64,000 bases of DNA. Source: Ectothiorhodospira mobilis (GTDB lineage Bacteria > Pseudomonadota > Gammaproteobacteria > Ectothiorhodospirales > Ectothiorhodospiraceae). The stretch is from the NCBI RefSeq assembly GCF_900114895.1, contig NZ_FOUO01000003.1, positions 1 to 64,000 of the forward strand, read 5' to 3'. The number at the start of each line of letters is the position of its first letter. Positions within the stretch are counted from its first letter, which is position 1. The position numbers and the translations under genes are program-made. Shown here piece by piece: positions 63,153-64,000 of the stretch. Under the pieces are notes generated by a model, which had not been told where the DNA came from, searched no databases, and saw only the letters and a list, made by a program, of their open reading frames with translations.

Positions 63153-63796
63153 ACCAAGGCAGACTGATCAGCGGCGGCGCCCAGGACACCCAGGCCCTGA
63201 ACCTGGTGCCCATGGTGGTGGAGCAGACGGCCCGCGGCGAGCGGGCCTACGACATCTACTCGCGCCTGCTCAAGGAGCGCGTGATCTTCGCCGTGGGTCC
63301 CGTGGAGGACTACATGGCCAACGTGATCGTGGCCCAGATGCTGTTCCTGGAGTCGGAGAATCCGGATAAGGACATCAGCCTGTACATCAACTCCCCCGGC
63401 GGCGTGGTGACGGCAGGCCTGGCCATCTACGACACCATGCAGTTCATCAAGCCGGACGTGAGCACCCTGTGCATCGGCCAGGCGGCCAGCATGGGGGCCG
63501 TGCTCCTGGCCGGCGGGGCCGCGGGCAAGCGCTACTGCCTGCCCCATTCCCGGGTCATGATCCACCAGCCCCTGGGGGGGTTCCAGGGCCAGGCCACGGA
63601 CATCGACATCCACGCCCGGGAGATCCTCAAGGTCCGGGACCAGCTGAATGACATCCTCTCCCGGCACACCGGCCAGCCGGTGGAACGCATCGCCGAGGAC
63701 ACGGATCGGGACCGTTTCCTGGGGGCCTTCGAGAGCCGTGACTACGGCATCGTGGACAGCGTCCTGGAGACCCGCGCCCCGGCCGAGGGCAAGTGA
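63149..63796 (+). CDS. clpP: ATP-dependent Clp protease proteolytic subunit
   Basis: 215-aa serine protease of the ClpXP/ClpAP complexes. The catalytic triad is Ser114 (GQAASMG), His139 (MIHQPLGG) and Asp188 (DTDRDRF). The start overlaps the tig stop, so the two are coupled. All conserved parts are present. Confidence 0.97.
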   Translation: MNQGRLISGGAQDTQALNLVPMVVEQTARGERAYDIYSRLLKERVIFAVGPVEDYMANVIVAQMLFLESENPDKDISLYINSPGGVVTAGLAIYDTMQFIKPDVSTLCIGQAASMGAVLLAGGAAGKRYCLPHSRVMIHQPLGGFQGQATDIDIHAREILKVRDQLNDILSRHTGQPVERIAEDTDRDRFLGAFESRDYGIVDSVLETRAPAEGK

Positions 63797-63826
63797 GGGC
63801 AGGGCCCCGACGGCTTCTTGCATCCG

Positions 63827-63842
63827 TGCCCCAAAAGGGGCA
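63827..63842 (+). terminator. Short hairpin between clpP and clpX
   Basis: 6-bp stem TGCCCC / GGGGCA with an AAAA loop, 30 nt after the clpP stop, not followed by T's. It may be a processing site or a weak terminator. Confidence 0.35.
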
Positions 63843-63877
63843 AGGTGTCATCGAACGGTATTACACGAGGTCGGCTG

Positions 63878-64000
63878 ATGAGCGACAAGAAAGGTAAGGA
63901 GCCCGACAGCGGCAAGCTGCTCTACTGCTCGTTCTGCGGCAAGAGTCAGCACGAGGTGCGCAAGCTGATCGCGGGCCCGTCGGTGTTCATCTGCGACGAG
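63878..64000 (+). CDS. clpX: ClpX ATPase, N-terminal fragment cut by the window end
   Basis: The first 41 codons of ClpX are seen. They encode the zinc-binding domain: [15 protein letters not shown] with the first Cys pair, then [10 protein letters not shown] approaching the second pair. A GAGG site precedes the ATG at 63878. The reading frame is open at 64000. It recognises and unfolds substrates for ClpP; position and motif make the call firm. Confidence 0.93.
   Translation, partial: MSDKKGKEPDSGKLLYCSFCGKSQHEVRKLIAGPSVFICDE

Overview
The window is very GC-rich, gene-dense bacterial chromosome without rRNA, insertion sequences, phage or CRISPR. The gene content points to a haloalkaliphilic, sulfur-oxidising gammaproteobacterium of the Ectothiorhodospiraceae kind (Thioalkalivibrio, Thiohalospira and Halorhodospira relatives). 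It carries a truncated Sox set (soxY, soxZ, soxB), a complete sulfur-oxidising heterodisulfide-reductase-like (sHdr) locus, a HiPIP, a multisubunit cation/proton antiporter, FabA and a glycine/sarcosine methyltransferase of the betaine-synthesis type. The placement is inferred from gene families, not from a tree.

Layout. 1-9 kb: MocR-type regulator, GSMT-like methyltransferase, FadL-type porin, CapD-like sugar dehydratase, and an M14 peptidase-fold protein coupled to a glutamate-cysteine ligase-like enzyme. 9-15 kb: Mrp/Mnh/Pha antiporter operon (fused A-B subunit, then C, D, E, F, G) behind a strongly folded leader. 15-25 kb: housekeeping and envelope genes (fabA, rhodanese, SH3 anchor protein, YfaZ, mazG, nadC), a chemoreceptor with a haem-c motif, and DUF3422. 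24.7-28.7 kb: ACT protein, paaK, iorB, iorA. 28.9-37.4 kb: HiPIP, MscS channel, SprA-like metalloprotease and a second oxidoreductase (porG-A-B) followed by a GltD/ferredoxin fusion. 38-41 kb: soxY-Z-B on the minus strand. 41-43 kb: BepA-like protease and a small unknown gene. 43.3-56 kb: tusA, dsrE, hdrC1-B1-A-hyp-C2-B2, lbpA1, dsrE, lbpA2, lipS1, slplAB, lipT, lipS2. 56-59.5 kb: ilvI-H-C. 59.6-61 kb: Psd-like gene and pssA. 61-61.7 kb: tRNAs Pro, Arg, His, Lys and Leu. 61.8-64 kb: tig, clpP and the start of clpX.

How the genes fit together. Periplasmic SoxYZ/SoxB would handle thiosulfate. TusA and two DsrE proteins would carry sulfane sulfur in the cytoplasm to the sHdr complex. The two lipoyl carriers LbpA1 and LbpA2 are its partners, and the adjacent ligase plus two radical-SAM enzymes and a flavoprotein are the dedicated machinery that makes their lipoate. 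Beyond the known system I find sequences fitting the FNR/ANR consensus (TTGAT-N4-ATCAA) in front of soxY (one perfect, one 9/10), in front of lbpA2 (9/10, with correct class II spacing to a -10) and in front of the FadL porin (9/10). This suggests that a Crp/Fnr-type oxygen or nitrogen-oxide regulator links the periplasmic and cytoplasmic sulfur pathways. Other oddities are a Psd-like protein lacking the Gly-Ser self-cleavage site, an IorA lacking its ferredoxin domain, a chemoreceptor with a CXXCH motif, and a folded leader before the antiporter operon.
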